NCBI GenBank assembly: GCA_025458045.1
Contig: JALOTE010000001.1
Location: 1 to 64,000 of the forward strand
DNA length: 64,000 nucleotides
Origin: Rhizobiaceae bacterium
GTDB taxonomy: Bacteria; Pseudomonadota; Alphaproteobacteria; Rhizobiales; Rhizobiaceae
Direction of reading: 5' to 3'
Position 1 is the first letter of the stretch; the number at the start of each line of letters is the position of its first letter. The position numbers and the translations under genes were made by a program. Shown piece by piece: positions 8,504-17,475 of this stretch. Below the pieces are notes generated by a model, which was given only the letters and a program-made list of their open reading frames with translations, was not told where the DNA came from and did not search any database.

Positions 8504-9148
8504 ATGATCGACGAGGAAACCCTCTCCCAGATGGAGCGGCTGGAACGCGGCACGCGGCCGCTGATCGTCTGTGACGTGGATGAGGTGATCTTGCACTTCG
8601 TCGAGCCATTCGGCGCGTTCCTTGACCACAAAGGCTGGACCTTCACGCCGCGCTCCTACCGGCTGACCGGCAACATTCACGCGCGTGATGGCGGCGCGGC
8701 GGCCACGCAAGAGCAGGTCTGGGCACTTCTCGGCGATTTCTTTGCCGCCCAGCACGAATGGCAGACGCCGATTGCCGACGCGCGTGAAGAGTTGCATGCC
8801 TTGGGCGACCAATTCGATATCGTGTTGCTGACGGCGATGCCGCATGCCTATCGCGACACCCGCAAGCGCTTCATGGCGGGCCTCGGTCTCGATCAGCCGC
8901 TCCTGACCGTGGAGAGCGACAAGGGCCCGGCGGTCGCGCGGCTTGCCCATGCACGGCCGTTTGTCGCCTTCATCGATGATCTCGCGCCCAACCATCATTC
9001 CGTCTTCGAGCATCACCCGGAGACCCATCTGCACCAGTTCATGGCGTTTCGCGGTTTCGACGGTGAACTGCCGGCCGCGCCTGCCCATGCGCGCTATCAC
9101 GAGGAATGGCCAGCGATGGCGGCTGCGATCAGGTCCGGTTTGGGCTGA
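8504..9148 (+). CDS. HAD-superfamily hydrolase
   Basis: Predicted phosphohydrolase of 214 residues; substrate unknown. The HAD motifs are visible in order: motif I VCDVDEV with nucleophile and acid/base aspartates (residues 24-26), motif II Thr in IVLLTAMP, the conserved Lys in ESDKGPA, and motif IV FIDDLAPN. The ATG at 8504 follows an AAGGGG ribosome binding site. Its 3' end overlaps the end of the convergent dehydrogenase gene by 20 bases. Confidence 0.82.
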   Translation: MIDEETLSQMERLERGTRPLIVCDVDEVILHFVEPFGAFLDHKGWTFTPRSYRLTGNIHARDGGAAATQEQVWALLGDFFAAQHEWQTPIADAREELHALGDQFDIVLLTAMPHAYRDTRKRFMAGLGLDQPLLTVESDKGPAVARLAHARPFVAFIDDLAPNHHSVFEHHPETHLHQFMAFRGFDGELPAAPAHARYHEEWPAMAAAIRSGLG

Positions 9149-10010
9149 GACCTGCCGATTGCGCTTCGAGTTCGAGCAGAATGGCCGAATGGTCTAGCTC
9201 GCCCTGCCCCATCGCCTGCACCAGCGTCGCGTAGCGTTCACGCATCATGGTGGAGAGGGGCGTCGCGGCGTTCGCCTCTCCCGCCAGTTTCAGGATGTTG
9301 TCGAGGTCTTTCAACTGGATGGACGAGCGCCCGCCGGGCGTGAAATCCCGCGCCAGCATGCGTGCGCCGTGCAGCTCAAGGATGCGGCTTTCAGCAAAAC
9401 CGCCACGGATCGCGGCCCGCATCGCCGCCGGATCTGCGCCTGCCCGTTCGGCAAGATGAAGCGCCTCGGCGACCGCGCCGATGGTAATCGCGACAATCTG
9501 CTGGTTGCACAATTTGGCGACCTGCCCTGCCCCCGCCCCGCCCACACGGATTGCCCGTCCAAGCGGAGCAAACACGGGATGGGCAGCCTCGAAGGCAGAA
9601 GCCTCGCCCCCGACCATGATGGCCAGCGTCCCGTCGCGCGCACCGGCCGTGCCGCCCGACACCGGCGCATCCAGTGCCTGCACGCCACGTACTGCGAGAA
9701 GGTCGGCATGGCGGCGGGCTTGCGCCGGAGCGATCGAACTCATGTCGATGAAAAGGGTTCCAGGTTGCAAAGATTCAGCCATGCTGTCCAGGACTGAACG
9801 GACTGCAGCCCCGTCCGTCAGCATGGTGATGACCGCTTCGGCTCCGGCTACCGCCCCGGCCGGCGTAGCGGCCAATGTCGCGCCCATGTCGGCCAACGGT
9901 TGCATCTTGGCTGTGTCACGGTTCCACACCGTCAGATCATGCCCGGAGGCGATGAGCCGTCCGGCCATCGGGCCGCCCATCAGCCCCAGTCCCAAAAACG
10001 AGATCCGCAT
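9129..10010 (-). CDS. NAD(P)-dependent beta-hydroxyacid dehydrogenase (3-hydroxyisobutyrate dehydrogenase family)
   Basis: Oxidoreductase acting on a 2- or 3-hydroxy acid; which one cannot be told. The N-terminal Rossmann fold shows FLGLGLMGGPMA and a basic residue after the second strand (VWNRD), suggesting NADP use. The substrate-binding signature is DAPVSGGTAGARDGTLA, and the catalytic Lys is in GGAGAGQVAKLCNQ. The ATG at 10010 puts the Rossmann glycines at the expected place; an extra 12 codons upstream are poorly supported. Length 293 residues is normal. The gene reads toward the HAD gene and overlaps its 3' end. Confidence 0.88.
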   Translation of the reverse strand: MRISFLGLGLMGGPMAGRLIASGHDLTVWNRDTAKMQPLADMGATLAATPAGAVAGAEAVITMLTDGAAVRSVLDSMAESLQPGTLFIDMSSIAPAQARRHADLLAVRGVQALDAPVSGGTAGARDGTLAIMVGGEASAFEAAHPVFAPLGRAIRVGGAGAGQVAKLCNQQIVAITIGAVAEALHLAERAGADPAAMRAAIRGGFAESRILELHGARMLARDFTPGGRSSIQLKDLDNILKLAGEANAATPLSTMMRERYATLVQAMGQGELDHSAILLELEAQSAGLSPNRT

Positions 10011-10030
10011 CGCAGGCTCCCTCCGCAAAG

Positions 10031-10058
10031 AAAAAGACCGCTCCACGCGGAAGCGGTC
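10031..10058 (-). terminator. Rho-independent terminator after tig
   Basis: Read on the minus strand, a 7-bp stem GACCGCT/AGCGGTC is followed directly by five T. It lies between tig and the dehydrogenase gene and separates their transcription. Confidence 0.85.
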
Positions 10059-10089
10059 TCGGTATCAGGCCAAACAGGGGGGCCGCGGC

Positions 10090-11514
10090 TTATTCAGCCT
10101 TGGCTTTCCTCTTGGCCGCTTTTTTCGGTTTGTCTTCGTTGGCTTCCGTTGCGCCACCGGATGCTTTTTCCTCGTCGGCGGCTTCCAGCGCCATCAATTC
10201 GTCTTTGGTGACCGAATTGTCCGTCACGCTGACGACGCCAAGCAGATGGTCAATGACCTTTTCCTCAAAGATCGGCGCACGCAGGGCCGCGACAGCATCC
10301 GGATTCTTCCGATAAAACTCATAGACCTGCTGTTCCTGCCCGCGGAAACGGCGCACCTGCTCGAACAATGCGCGCTGTGTTTCATCTTCAGAAACCGTCA
10401 CGCCCTGCCCTTCGCCGATCTGCGACAGGACAAGCCCGAGGCGGACGCGGCGTTCGGCGAGCTTCATATACTCGACGCGGGCGTCCTCTTCCGTGGTGCC
10501 CTCGTCAGCAAAGGTCTTGCCCTGCTGTTCGAGTTCCATCGAAATCTGCCGCCAGATGTTGTTGAATTCCGCTTCGACCATGCCACCCGGCGCGTCGAAC
10601 CTGTAGAGCGCATCGAGCTTATCGAGCATGGCCCGCTTCACGCGCTGGCGGGTGATCGCGCCATACTGGCTTTCCAGCTGTTCGCGCACCACGCGGCGCA
10701 GATGCTCCAGATCCGTCAGGCCAAGCGAAACGGCAACCTCGTCGGTGAGCACCAGCTCGTCGGCCTTCTCGACTTTCGAGCAGGTGATGTCGAAGGTCGC
10801 GGCCTTGCCGGCCAGATGCTCCGCGCCATAGTTTTCGGGGAAGGTCACGGTGATGGTCTTTTCGTCACCGGCCTTGATGCCGATCAGTTGCTCCTCAAAG
10901 CCCGGGATGAACTGGTTCGAGCCAAGCACGAGTTGGGCATCATCGGCTGCACCGCCCTCGAAAGCCACGCCGTCGATCTTGCCGAGATAGTTGATGGTGA
11001 CACGGTCGCCATCGGCAGCCTTGCCCTTCTTCTCGGACCAGGTCTGCGCGGATTTCGCGACATTGCGGACCTGCTCCTCGACCTCTTCGTCAGGGATCGA
11101 AACGACATCGCGCGTGATCGTAATCGACGAATGGTCCTGCAACTCGAAGCTCGGCACGACCTCATAGGCAATCGAGAACACGAAATCCTCTTTGCCTTCC
11201 AGCACGCGGGTCGCTTCGCCCTCGTCCTCGCTCATGTTGACGAGCGGCTGCATGGCCGCTTTCTCATTGCGGTCGGCGAGGACGGTCTTCGGCGTTTCGT
11301 TCAGGATCTCATTGACAACCTCGGCCATGAAGCTCTTGCCGTACATCTTGCGCAGGTGCGCGACCGGCACTTTGCCGGGGCGGAAGCCATTGATGCGGGC
11401 GCGGTCCTTGGCGGCATGCAGGCGGGTTTCAACACGGGCGGCGAGGTCGGTCTTGGGAACCGTGACCTTGATTTCGCGCTTCAACCCTTCGTTGAGCGTT
11501 TCGGTGAACTGCAT
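10090..11514 (-). CDS. tig: Trigger factor chaperone
   Basis: Ribosome-associated folding chaperone with peptidyl-prolyl isomerase activity, 474 residues. The ribosome-binding domain contains [16 protein letters not shown], the tail-loop signature. The FKBP-type domain spans about 165-245 ([24 protein letters not shown]), and a helical C-terminal domain follows. The last 25 residues are Lys/Ala-rich. The ATG is preceded by GGAAGG. It has its own terminator, and tRNA-Leu lies about 100 bases upstream on the same strand. In many genomes tig leads into clpP; here the downstream neighbour is a dehydrogenase. Confidence 0.97.
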   Translation of the reverse strand: MQFTETLNEGLKREIKVTVPKTDLAARVETRLHAAKDRARINGFRPGKVPVAHLRKMYGKSFMAEVVNEILNETPKTVLADRNEKAAMQPLVNMSEDEGEATRVLEGKEDFVFSIAYEVVPSFELQDHSSITITRDVVSIPDEEVEEQVRNVAKSAQTWSEKKGKAADGDRVTINYLGKIDGVAFEGGAADDAQLVLGSNQFIPGFEEQLIGIKAGDEKTITVTFPENYGAEHLAGKAATFDITCSKVEKADELVLTDEVAVSLGLTDLEHLRRVVREQLESQYGAITRQRVKRAMLDKLDALYRFDAPGGMVEAEFNNIWRQISMELEQQGKTFADEGTTEEDARVEYMKLAERRVRLGLVLSQIGEGQGVTVSEDETQRALFEQVRRFRGQEQQVYEFYRKNPDAVAALRAPIFEEKVIDHLLGVVSVTDNSVTKDELMALEAADEEKASGGATEANEDKPKKAAKRKAKAE

Positions 11515-11618
11515 GTCTGGACCTTCCGGCTAAGCTGACGCATTGAATGGACGGGCGCGGCAACCGGCCGGATGCCGGACGGTCACCGATGAAATTGGCG
11601 CGCGCCGGGGCAACCTGA

Positions 11619-11703
11619 TGGTGCGGGTGGAGGGACTCGAACCCCCACAGCTTTCGCCACCAGAACCTAAATCTGGCGTGTCTACCAGTTCCACCACACC
11701 CGC
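11619..11703 (-). tRNA. tRNA-Leu (anticodon TAG)
   Basis: 85 nucleotides including the encoded CCA. The acceptor stem GCGGGTG/CACCCGC is perfect, the anticodon loop in CCAGATTTAGGTTCTGG gives TAG, the T-loop is GTTCGAGTC and a long variable arm is present, as expected for class II tRNA-Leu. It decodes CUN codons, chiefly CUA. Confidence 0.97.
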
Positions 11704-11741
11704 ATCGGGGGCGGGACCGCCCACAGCCTTAGCGCGCGCGC

Positions 11742-11769
11742 TCTCTATCACAGCGTTTTTGACGGTCAA
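11742..11769 (-). promoter_or_regulatory. Predicted promoter of tRNA-Leu
   Basis: On the minus strand TTGACC (11764-11769) and TAGAGA (11742-11747) are 16 bases apart, placing a start about 30 bases before the mature tRNA. A G+C-rich stretch follows the -10 element, as in stringently controlled promoters. Confidence 0.35.
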
Positions 11770-11799
11770 AGCCTTTTTGCCCCGCTTCGGGCCATGGGT

Positions 11800-12378
11800 T
11801 CAAGCCGGCCATGGGCCGTCATAGTCGTTGACCAGTTGATCGAGATCGGGGCGCGGGCGCTCCGGAAACATGCCATCGAATGAGCCGATGTGAACAAATC
11901 CGGCGATCCGTTCGTGCGGGGCGACGCCCAGCATGCGCCGGGCTTCGGCATCGTCGGAAAACCAGCCGGTGACCCAGTTGGACGCAAAGCCGTGCGCGCG
12001 TGCGGCAAGCGTGATCATGAAAGCGACAGCGCCTGCCGACAGGAACTGCTCCCATTCCGGGATGCGCGGATGCGCCTTCGGCGAAGACACGACACCAATG
12101 ACGACGGGCGCACGCGAAAGCCGCTTTTCCTCGCGATCACGCTCATCCGGCGTCAACGGTCCGTCACGCGCATCGAGCCGGTTGGCGATGGCGCGGCCGG
12201 CCAGCGCGCGCGCCTCGCCGCGATAGACAATCAAGCGCCAAGGTTCCAGACGGCCGTGGTCGGGCACGCGCAGCCCAAGCGTCAGAATGGCGCGCAATGT
12301 CGCGTCATCGGGCCCCGGTTCGCCAATTTGCGACACGGGGATGGATTGGCGCGCGGCCAGAAACTCAAGCGGGGTCAT
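11800..12378 (-). CDS. Nitroreductase family flavoprotein
   Basis: FMN-dependent NAD(P)H oxidoreductase of 192 residues, YdjA-like; physiological substrate unknown. The N-terminus MTPLEFLAARQSIPV corresponds to the family's arginine/serine FMN phosphate-binding start, GLRVPDHGRLEPWRL is the second signature, and SAGAVAFMITLAARAHGFASNWVTGW the dimer-interface helix region. The ATG at 12378 is chosen because sequence upstream in the same frame is low-quality and runs over the divergent gene. Its neighbour on the other strand starts 125 bases away, so promoters are back to back. Confidence 0.88.
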   Translation of the reverse strand: MTPLEFLAARQSIPVSQIGEPGPDDATLRAILTLGLRVPDHGRLEPWRLIVYRGEARALAGRAIANRLDARDGPLTPDERDREEKRLSRAPVVIGVVSSPKAHPRIPEWEQFLSAGAVAFMITLAARAHGFASNWVTGWFSDDAEARRMLGVAPHERIAGFVHIGSFDGMFPERPRPDLDQLVNDYDGPWPA

Positions 12379-12502
12379 CGGGACATACTCAAAGTGGCTC
12401 TGACTCGTCGTTATGGGAAAGCGGACCAGCTTTCTCAAGCGCCGGACTGGCGATGCTTTGAATCTGCCTTGAATTCGCCGCGCGTTCCGGTTCAAACGGC
12501 GC

Positions 12503-13420
12503 ATGCGCTTCCCGCTTTCCGCCGCCCTTGTCCTGTTCAGCCTCTTGCCAGCCGCGGATCCGGCTGCGGCCCAGTCCGCGCCTGATCTGGATCTGCCGAA
12601 GCTGAATTTGCAGCAATACGCTCCGGCCGACGAGGCAGTGCCGGATTTGCGCCGCGAAACCGGGCGGCTGCAACTTGAGGCGAAGTTGACCGACAAGGGG
12701 GAACCCGTCCAGGCGGGCATTGTCTGGCGCGTCTTTGAAGCGGATCCTGGCCCGGATGGCCGCTTGCGGCTCATCGCCAAGGCGGAAGGCGGCCCTGCCT
12801 CACTGGACGTTCCCGAGGGCACCTATCTGGTCCATGCAGCTTTTGGACGTGCGGGCGCGACGAAGAAGATCGTTGTCGGAACGGAGCGTGTGGAGGAAGT
12901 GCTCGTGCTGGATGCGGGCGCGCTCGCCATGCGTGCGGAGGAAAGTTCAGGCAATGCCATACCGCCGTTCAAGTTGCGTTTCGCAGTCTATGAAGCAGAG
13001 GTCGATGAAGCGGGCGAACGGCGCCTGATCGTGGACAATGTCGCGCCCGGTGCCATTGTCCGGCTGAGCGAGGGGAACTATCACATTGTCTCCAGCTATG
13101 GCGCGGTCAACGCCATCATGCGCACCGACATCCGCGTGGAACCGGGCGTCGTGACCGAGGCGACGGTGCAGCACCGTGCCGCGGAGTTGATCTTGAAACT
13201 GGTGGCGCGGCCGGGCGGCGAGGCGCTCGCGGACACCTCATGGTCCGTCTATACCGAATCGGGCGAATTGCTGTTCCAGAGCATCGGGGCCTATGCGCCC
13301 GTGGTTTTGGCGGAAGGCGGGTACACGGCTGTCGCCAAGCACCGCGACCGTGTATTTGAAAAGCCGATCATGGTCGAAAGCGGAAAGAACGGCGAAGTGG
13401 AAGTGCTGGCGGAGTTTTGA
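12503..13420 (+). CDS. Secreted protein with three beta-rich repeats, function unknown
   Basis: 305 residues beginning with a clear signal peptide (hydrophobic ALVLFSLLP core, likely cleavage after PAAAQ near residue 24), so it is exported to the periplasm. The mature part is three copies of a roughly 80-residue unit at about 55-142, 153-228 and 229-305. Each has a strand with an aromatic residue (VWRVFEA, RFAVYEA, SWSVYTE) and a turn motif EGxYxV (PEGTYLVHA, SEGNYHIVS, AEGGYTAVA). This looks like a carboxypeptidase-regulatory or Ig-like beta sandwich. No catalytic motif is seen. Transcribed divergently from the nitroreductase; no partner genes suggest a pathway. Confidence 0.75.
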   Translation: MRFPLSAALVLFSLLPAADPAAAQSAPDLDLPKLNLQQYAPADEAVPDLRRETGRLQLEAKLTDKGEPVQAGIVWRVFEADPGPDGRLRLIAKAEGGPASLDVPEGTYLVHAAFGRAGATKKIVVGTERVEEVLVLDAGALAMRAEESSGNAIPPFKLRFAVYEAEVDEAGERRLIVDNVAPGAIVRLSEGNYHIVSSYGAVNAIMRTDIRVEPGVVTEATVQHRAAELILKLVARPGGEALADTSWSVYTESGELLFQSIGAYAPVVLAEGGYTAVAKHRDRVFEKPIMVESGKNGEVEVLAEF

Positions 13421-13459
13421 ACGCGCCTTGTTTTCTTCTCAGGCTTCAGTCTGTCGGCC

Positions 13460-14287
13460 TCACCGTTTGCCTATCGGATCAAGCGCCTCAACCTGATGGC
13501 GCAGATGGTCGATCAGCAATTTGCGGTCGCCGATGGCCGCCAGATCCAGCGGGCTGATCAGCTTGCCCGTGTGGAACACGATCGACCGGCCGGACAGTTT
13601 GGTGAATTCGCGCACCAGCAAGGACAGACGCAATGTCAGCGAAAACTGGCTGACAATGTGGAACATCCGGCTGTTTTGGCCCTCGAAGAACACGGGCAGC
13701 ACATGGGCTTGCGCCTTGTGGATCAACGAGGCGACAAACCCTTTCCACGGCAAATCGACGGCCCTGCCAAGACCCTTCGGCGCGGTCGCAACTCCGCCCG
13801 CCGGAAAAATGATGATTGTCCCGCCGGATTTGAGAAAGGCAAGCGCCTCCCTGCGCATGGCAAGGTTGGTCGCCATCGCCTCCTTGGTTTCCTCAAAATC
13901 GACGGGGAGCGCATAGGGCCTCATTTCCGGCACGCGCAGCAGGGCATTGTTGATGATCACCTTGAAGGGCCGGCCCAATTGCTCTGCAAGCGCCAGTGCG
14001 GCCGCCCCGTCGCCGATGCCGTAGGGGTGATTGGCGACAATGATCAGCGGGCCATCGGGGAGGTCGCGCGGCGGGAAAACCCCGGCGGGTGCCAGCCCGA
14101 TCCCCGTCAGCCGGAGCATTTCGGTGAACAAATTGTGGCCGGACGGCACAATCTGCTGACGCCAGATTTCATACAGGGCCGCATAATGCCTGCGCCCGGA
14201 CAGGTTCTCTATGCCGCGGATGATCCAGCGCTTCAGTCGCGGGTGGCGCTCGTCGGCATAGGTGAGGATGTCGAGGGCGGTGCTCAT
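13460..14287 (-). CDS. PlsC-like lysophospholipid acyltransferase family protein
   Basis: 275-residue predicted membrane-associated acyltransferase. The family HX4D motif appears as NHPYGIGDG, and the later glycine motif as IIIFPAGGVA; both are needed for acyl transfer in the PlsC family. The protein resembles the 'hemolysin-like' acyltransferases that modify glycerolipids or ornithine lipids, but the acceptor cannot be fixed from sequence. No long transmembrane helix is evident. The gene is 82 bases upstream of thrS's stop on the same strand side and convergent with the secreted repeat protein (39-base gap). Confidence 0.78.
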   Translation of the reverse strand: MSTALDILTYADERHPRLKRWIIRGIENLSGRRHYAALYEIWRQQIVPSGHNLFTEMLRLTGIGLAPAGVFPPRDLPDGPLIIVANHPYGIGDGAAALALAEQLGRPFKVIINNALLRVPEMRPYALPVDFEETKEAMATNLAMRREALAFLKSGGTIIIFPAGGVATAPKGLGRAVDLPWKGFVASLIHKAQAHVLPVFFEGQNSRMFHIVSQFSLTLRLSLLVREFTKLSGRSIVFHTGKLISPLDLAAIGDRKLLIDHLRHQVEALDPIGKR

Positions 14288-14369
14288 GAAGACCCCGTAT
14301 CATGCTTGGCGACGGGTGCCGCCATGCAACAGAAGTATGTCAGCTGCGTGAAATCTCAAAGACGGCCAC

Positions 14370-16349
14370 TCAGACGTTTCGTGCAAGATCGGGAGGCGTT
14401 GCTTCCTTCGCAAGCGCGCTGACAGCATCGGCAAGCGTCATGCCGGTCGATTGGGGCGAGCCGAGACGGCGCATGCTCACGGTCCCCTCTTCCGCTTCCT
14501 TGCGTCCGACCGCGAGGATGACCGGCACCTTTGCCAGCGAATGTTCCCGCACCTTGTAGTTGATCTTCTCGTTGCGCAGGTCGGCGGTGGCGTTCAGACC
14601 TGCGGCGCGCAGTTCCTCCACCACCCGCTCGGCATAGGCGTCCGCCTCCGATGTGATTGTCGTCACCACGACCTGTTCCGGTGACAGCCACAGCGGGAAA
14701 TGCCCGCCATGGCTCTCGATCAATATGCCGAGAAATCGCTCCATCGAGCCACAAATGGCGCGATGCACCATCACGGGCTGCACCTTGTCGGAGTTCTGGT
14801 CGATGTAAAAGGCACCGAAGCGTTCGGGCAGGTTGAAGTCCACCTGCGTCGTGCCGCACTGCCAGTCACGGCCGATGGCATCTTTCAGTGTATACTCGAA
14901 CTTAGGCCCGTAGAACGTGCCTTCGCCCTCGTTGATGCCCGTCTTGATGCGTCCGCCGGATTCGGCCGCCATCTTCTCCAGGACGCGGCGCAGGATGCCC
15001 TCCGCATGGTCCCACATCGCGTCGGTACCGACCCTTTTTTCGGGACGTGTCGCCAATTTGACGACAACATCATGAAAGCCGAAATCGGAATAGGTTGAGA
15101 GCATCAGATCATTGATCTTGAGGATCTCGGCCTCAAGCTCGTCTTCCGTGCAGAAGATGTGGGCGTCATCCTGTGTGAAGCCGCGCACGCGCATCAGGCC
15201 ATGCAGCGCGCCCGACGGCTCATAACGGTGCACCGCGCCGAATTCCGCAAGCCGGATCGGCAGGTCGCGGTAGGATTTCAGCCCATGCTTGAAAATCTGG
15301 ACATGGCCGGGGCAGTTCATCGGCTTCAGCGCGAAGATGCGCTTGTCTTCGGCTTTGTCCCCCGCTGACTGCACGCCGAACATGTTGTCCTTGTACCAGC
15401 CCCAATGGCCGGACACTTCCCACAGGTCGGACACCAGAACCTGCGGCGCGTTGACCTCCTGATAGCCAAGCTTGCCAAGGCGTCGGCGCATATAGGAGAC
15501 GAGCGTCTGGAACATGCGCCAGCCCTTGGCGTGCCAGAACACCACCCCCGGCCCTTCCTCCTGGAAATGGAAAAGGTCCATCTCGCGGCCCAGCTTGCGA
15601 TGGTCGCGTTTCTCGGCTTCCTCGATCTGCGTCAGATGCGCCTGCAACTGCTCGTCGGTTGCAAAGGCCGTGCCATAAATGCGCGTCAGCATCGGGTTCC
15701 TGGCGTCGCCGCGCCAATAGGCGCCTGCGACCTTGGTCAGCTTGAACGCCGAACCGACCTGACCGGTCGAGGCCATGTGCGGGCCGCGGCAGAGATCGAA
15801 CCAATCGCCTTGGCGGTAGATCTTCAGGTCCTGACCGTCGGGGATGGCGTCGACCAACTCCACCTTGAAGTGCTCACCCTTGTCGGCAAACACCTGTTTG
15901 GCCTTCTCGCGCGTCCAGATTTCCTTGGTGAACGGCGCATTGCGGGCGATGATGTCCCGCATTTTCTTTTCGATGACCGGCAGGTCGTCCGGCGTGAACG
16001 GCGTGTCGCGCTTGAAATCATAGAAGAAACCATTGTCGATGACAGGGCCGATCGTCACCTGCGTTTCCGGCCAGAGTGCTTGCACGGCTTCCGCCAGCAC
16101 ATGTGCGCAATCATGCCGGATGAGTTCGAGCGCGCGCGGATCGTCACGCGTCAGGATCTCCAGCGCGCCTTGCGTCACGGGGTCCGCCAGATCGCGCACC
16201 TCGCCATCGATGGCATAGGCGACCGCTTTTTTGGCCAGTGATTTGGAGATGCCTTCTGCAACGTCGCGGCCCGTCGTGCCGGGTGCAAACGCGCGGATCG
16301 AGCCATCGGGGAAACGGAGGGACACGGCCTCGGCCGTCAAATCGGACAT
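14370..16349 (-). CDS. thrS: Threonyl-tRNA synthetase
   Basis: Charges tRNA-Thr, 659 residues, full length. Domains in order: N-terminal TGS domain (about 1-65), the editing domain with [16 protein letters not shown] (conserved histidines that clear Ser-tRNA-Thr), the class II catalytic core with [11 protein letters not shown] (zinc-binding Cys), motif 2 around [15 protein letters not shown] and motif 3 near [14 protein letters not shown], and a C-terminal anticodon-binding domain. The gene is preceded by yidD on the same strand with a 124-base gap; no T-box or other leader structure is evident. Confidence 0.97.
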   Translation of the reverse strand: MSDLTAEAVSLRFPDGSIRAFAPGTTGRDVAEGISKSLAKKAVAYAIDGEVRDLADPVTQGALEILTRDDPRALELIRHDCAHVLAEAVQALWPETQVTIGPVIDNGFFYDFKRDTPFTPDDLPVIEKKMRDIIARNAPFTKEIWTREKAKQVFADKGEHFKVELVDAIPDGQDLKIYRQGDWFDLCRGPHMASTGQVGSAFKLTKVAGAYWRGDARNPMLTRIYGTAFATDEQLQAHLTQIEEAEKRDHRKLGREMDLFHFQEEGPGVVFWHAKGWRMFQTLVSYMRRRLGKLGYQEVNAPQVLVSDLWEVSGHWGWYKDNMFGVQSAGDKAEDKRIFALKPMNCPGHVQIFKHGLKSYRDLPIRLAEFGAVHRYEPSGALHGLMRVRGFTQDDAHIFCTEDELEAEILKINDLMLSTYSDFGFHDVVVKLATRPEKRVGTDAMWDHAEGILRRVLEKMAAESGGRIKTGINEGEGTFYGPKFEYTLKDAIGRDWQCGTTQVDFNLPERFGAFYIDQNSDKVQPVMVHRAICGSMERFLGILIESHGGHFPLWLSPEQVVVTTITSEADAYAERVVEELRAAGLNATADLRNEKINYKVREHSLAKVPVILAVGRKEAEEGTVSMRRLGSPQSTGMTLADAVSALAKEATPPDLARNV

Positions 16350-16473
16350 GGGATGCTCCTGCTATCCAGTCCCGCAAACGAGCGCGGGTGGGGTGTGATG
16401 CTGCGCCTGCCGCGCGTGGCGCGCTTAGCGGAAATCTGATCAGGCGGCAATGATTTGCGGCAAAGGCAAACGA

Positions 16474-16827
16474 TCAATGATCGTGGCCGCAACCCGGCCC
16501 GTGCCTGTGTCCCTTCCGTCCATGCCGCCACAGACGCCATGGCATCAATGCGCTGCCACCGGCCAGTTGCTCCGGCACATTGTCAATGCCGGAGGTGCCG
16601 CCCGGCCCGCAACGCGATACTCGAAACAGGGTGAGCCAGAAGCCTCGCCACAAGCCGTGGCGTGCAACCGCTTCATAGCCATATTCGGAGCAGGTCGGCA
16701 GATGGCGGCAAGTGTTGCCGACAAAGCCCGACAAGGTGAGTTGATAGAGCCGGATCAGCCCGACGCCAAGGATGCGCCCGGGGGTTTTGGGCCATGGGCC
16801 GCCAAAGTTACGGGATGCTGGGGCCAT
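16474..16827 (-). CDS. yidD: Membrane protein insertion efficiency factor YidD
   Basis: Small membrane-associated protein that helps YidC insert inner-membrane proteins. The 117 residues show the family core LIRLYQLTLSG followed by the cysteine motif CRHLPTCSEYG, and RVSRCGPGG. The C-terminus is Gly/His-rich (HGRKGHRHGPGCGHDH). The ATG at 16827 is chosen because the conserved part begins shortly after it. That start lies 20 bases inside the end of the HepT-like gene. In related genomes yidD normally follows the IscU-like gene directly. Confidence 0.9.
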   Translation of the reverse strand: MAPASRNFGGPWPKTPGRILGVGLIRLYQLTLSGFVGNTCRHLPTCSEYGYEAVARHGLWRGFWLTLFRVSRCGPGGTSGIDNVPEQLAGGSALMPWRLWRHGRKGHRHGPGCGHDH

Positions 16828-17191
16828 GGTTCCGGTCCATGTCCTCGATGATTGGACGCAAGGCGCTGCCAAACATTGGAATGGCAGTCTCGAACGTTGA
16901 CCAGACAGTCGCAATGTCGACCCCTTCATACTCGTGGATGACGCGGTTGCGCATGCCTTTTGCCTTCGCGAACGGTAAATCCGGGTGCCTTGCGCAGAAC
17001 TCGGGAAAGCGCTGCAGCATCCTGCGAGACATTTCACCAAACTGACCAATAAGCGCGAAGATCGCCAGTTGCGCCAAGTCGTCATTTAAGAAACGGTCAT
17101 GATCGCATAGCCCCCGGATTTTTTCGGCCTTTTCACAGAGCGAAAGCAGCGACTCCAAATGCGCGCGCAGGTCCGTGGCATCTTCCGTCAT
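16808..17191 (-). CDS. HepT-like HEPN ribonuclease toxin
   Basis: 127-residue all-helical HEPN protein of the DUF86/HepT family. The RX4HXY active-site motif is RNRVIHEY, with R81, H86 and Y88. In characterised HepT/MntA pairs this protein is the RNase toxin, inactivated by AMP added to the tyrosine by the MNT antitoxin. Its ATG overlaps the antitoxin stop by 4 bases and its 3' end overlaps yidD by 20 bases. Assignment as a toxin follows from family and pairing. Confidence 0.85.
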   Translation of the reverse strand: MTEDATDLRAHLESLLSLCEKAEKIRGLCDHDRFLNDDLAQLAIFALIGQFGEMSRRMLQRFPEFCARHPDLPFAKAKGMRNRVIHEYEGVDIATVWSTFETAIPMFGSALRPIIEDMDRNHGPSIP

Positions 17192-17475
17192 TGCAGAGGC
17201 TTGAAATCCATGAAGCGCTTGACGCGTTCGCTGAATTCTCCGCTGGTGCGAATGTCGACCTTCACACCCGCAACGCGGCCCAACTCCTCTTCAAGCGCCG
17301 CCAGATCAAAAAAGGTGATGCGGCCAACCGGTTCGACCATGATGTCCAGATCACTCGCGTCAGTATCCTGCCCTTTCAAGACCGACCCGTAGAGCATCGG
17401 ATTGGCCACCGGATAGCGCGCCAGCACTTCCAGTATGGCGTCCCTGTGCAATGCCAGCGCTTTCGACGGTTTCAT
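17188..17475 (-). CDS. MntA-like nucleotidyltransferase antitoxin
   Basis: 95-residue minimal nucleotidyltransferase (MNT) domain. The signature GSVLKGQDTDASDLDIMV (G30-S31 and D42-x-D44) carries the metal-binding aspartates; a third acidic residue is in VKVDIRT. In MntA proteins this domain AMPylates the partner HepT. The ATG at 17475 is favoured over a start 12 codons upstream, because it overlaps the IscU-like stop by exactly 4 bases (ATGA), mirroring the next junction. Confidence 0.85.
   Translation of the reverse strand: MKPSKALALHRDAILEVLARYPVANPMLYGSVLKGQDTDASDLDIMVEPVGRITFFDLAALEEELGRVAGVKVDIRTSGEFSERVKRFMDFKPLQ

Noticed and set aside
9481-11538. 685-codon plus-strand frame across the dehydrogenase gene and tig
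   Set aside because: It spans two real minus-strand genes and the tig terminator and has no recognisable protein features.
11771-11793. G+C-rich dyad next to a T-run near the nitroreductase end
   Set aside because: The T-run is on the wrong side of the stem for either strand to act as a terminator.
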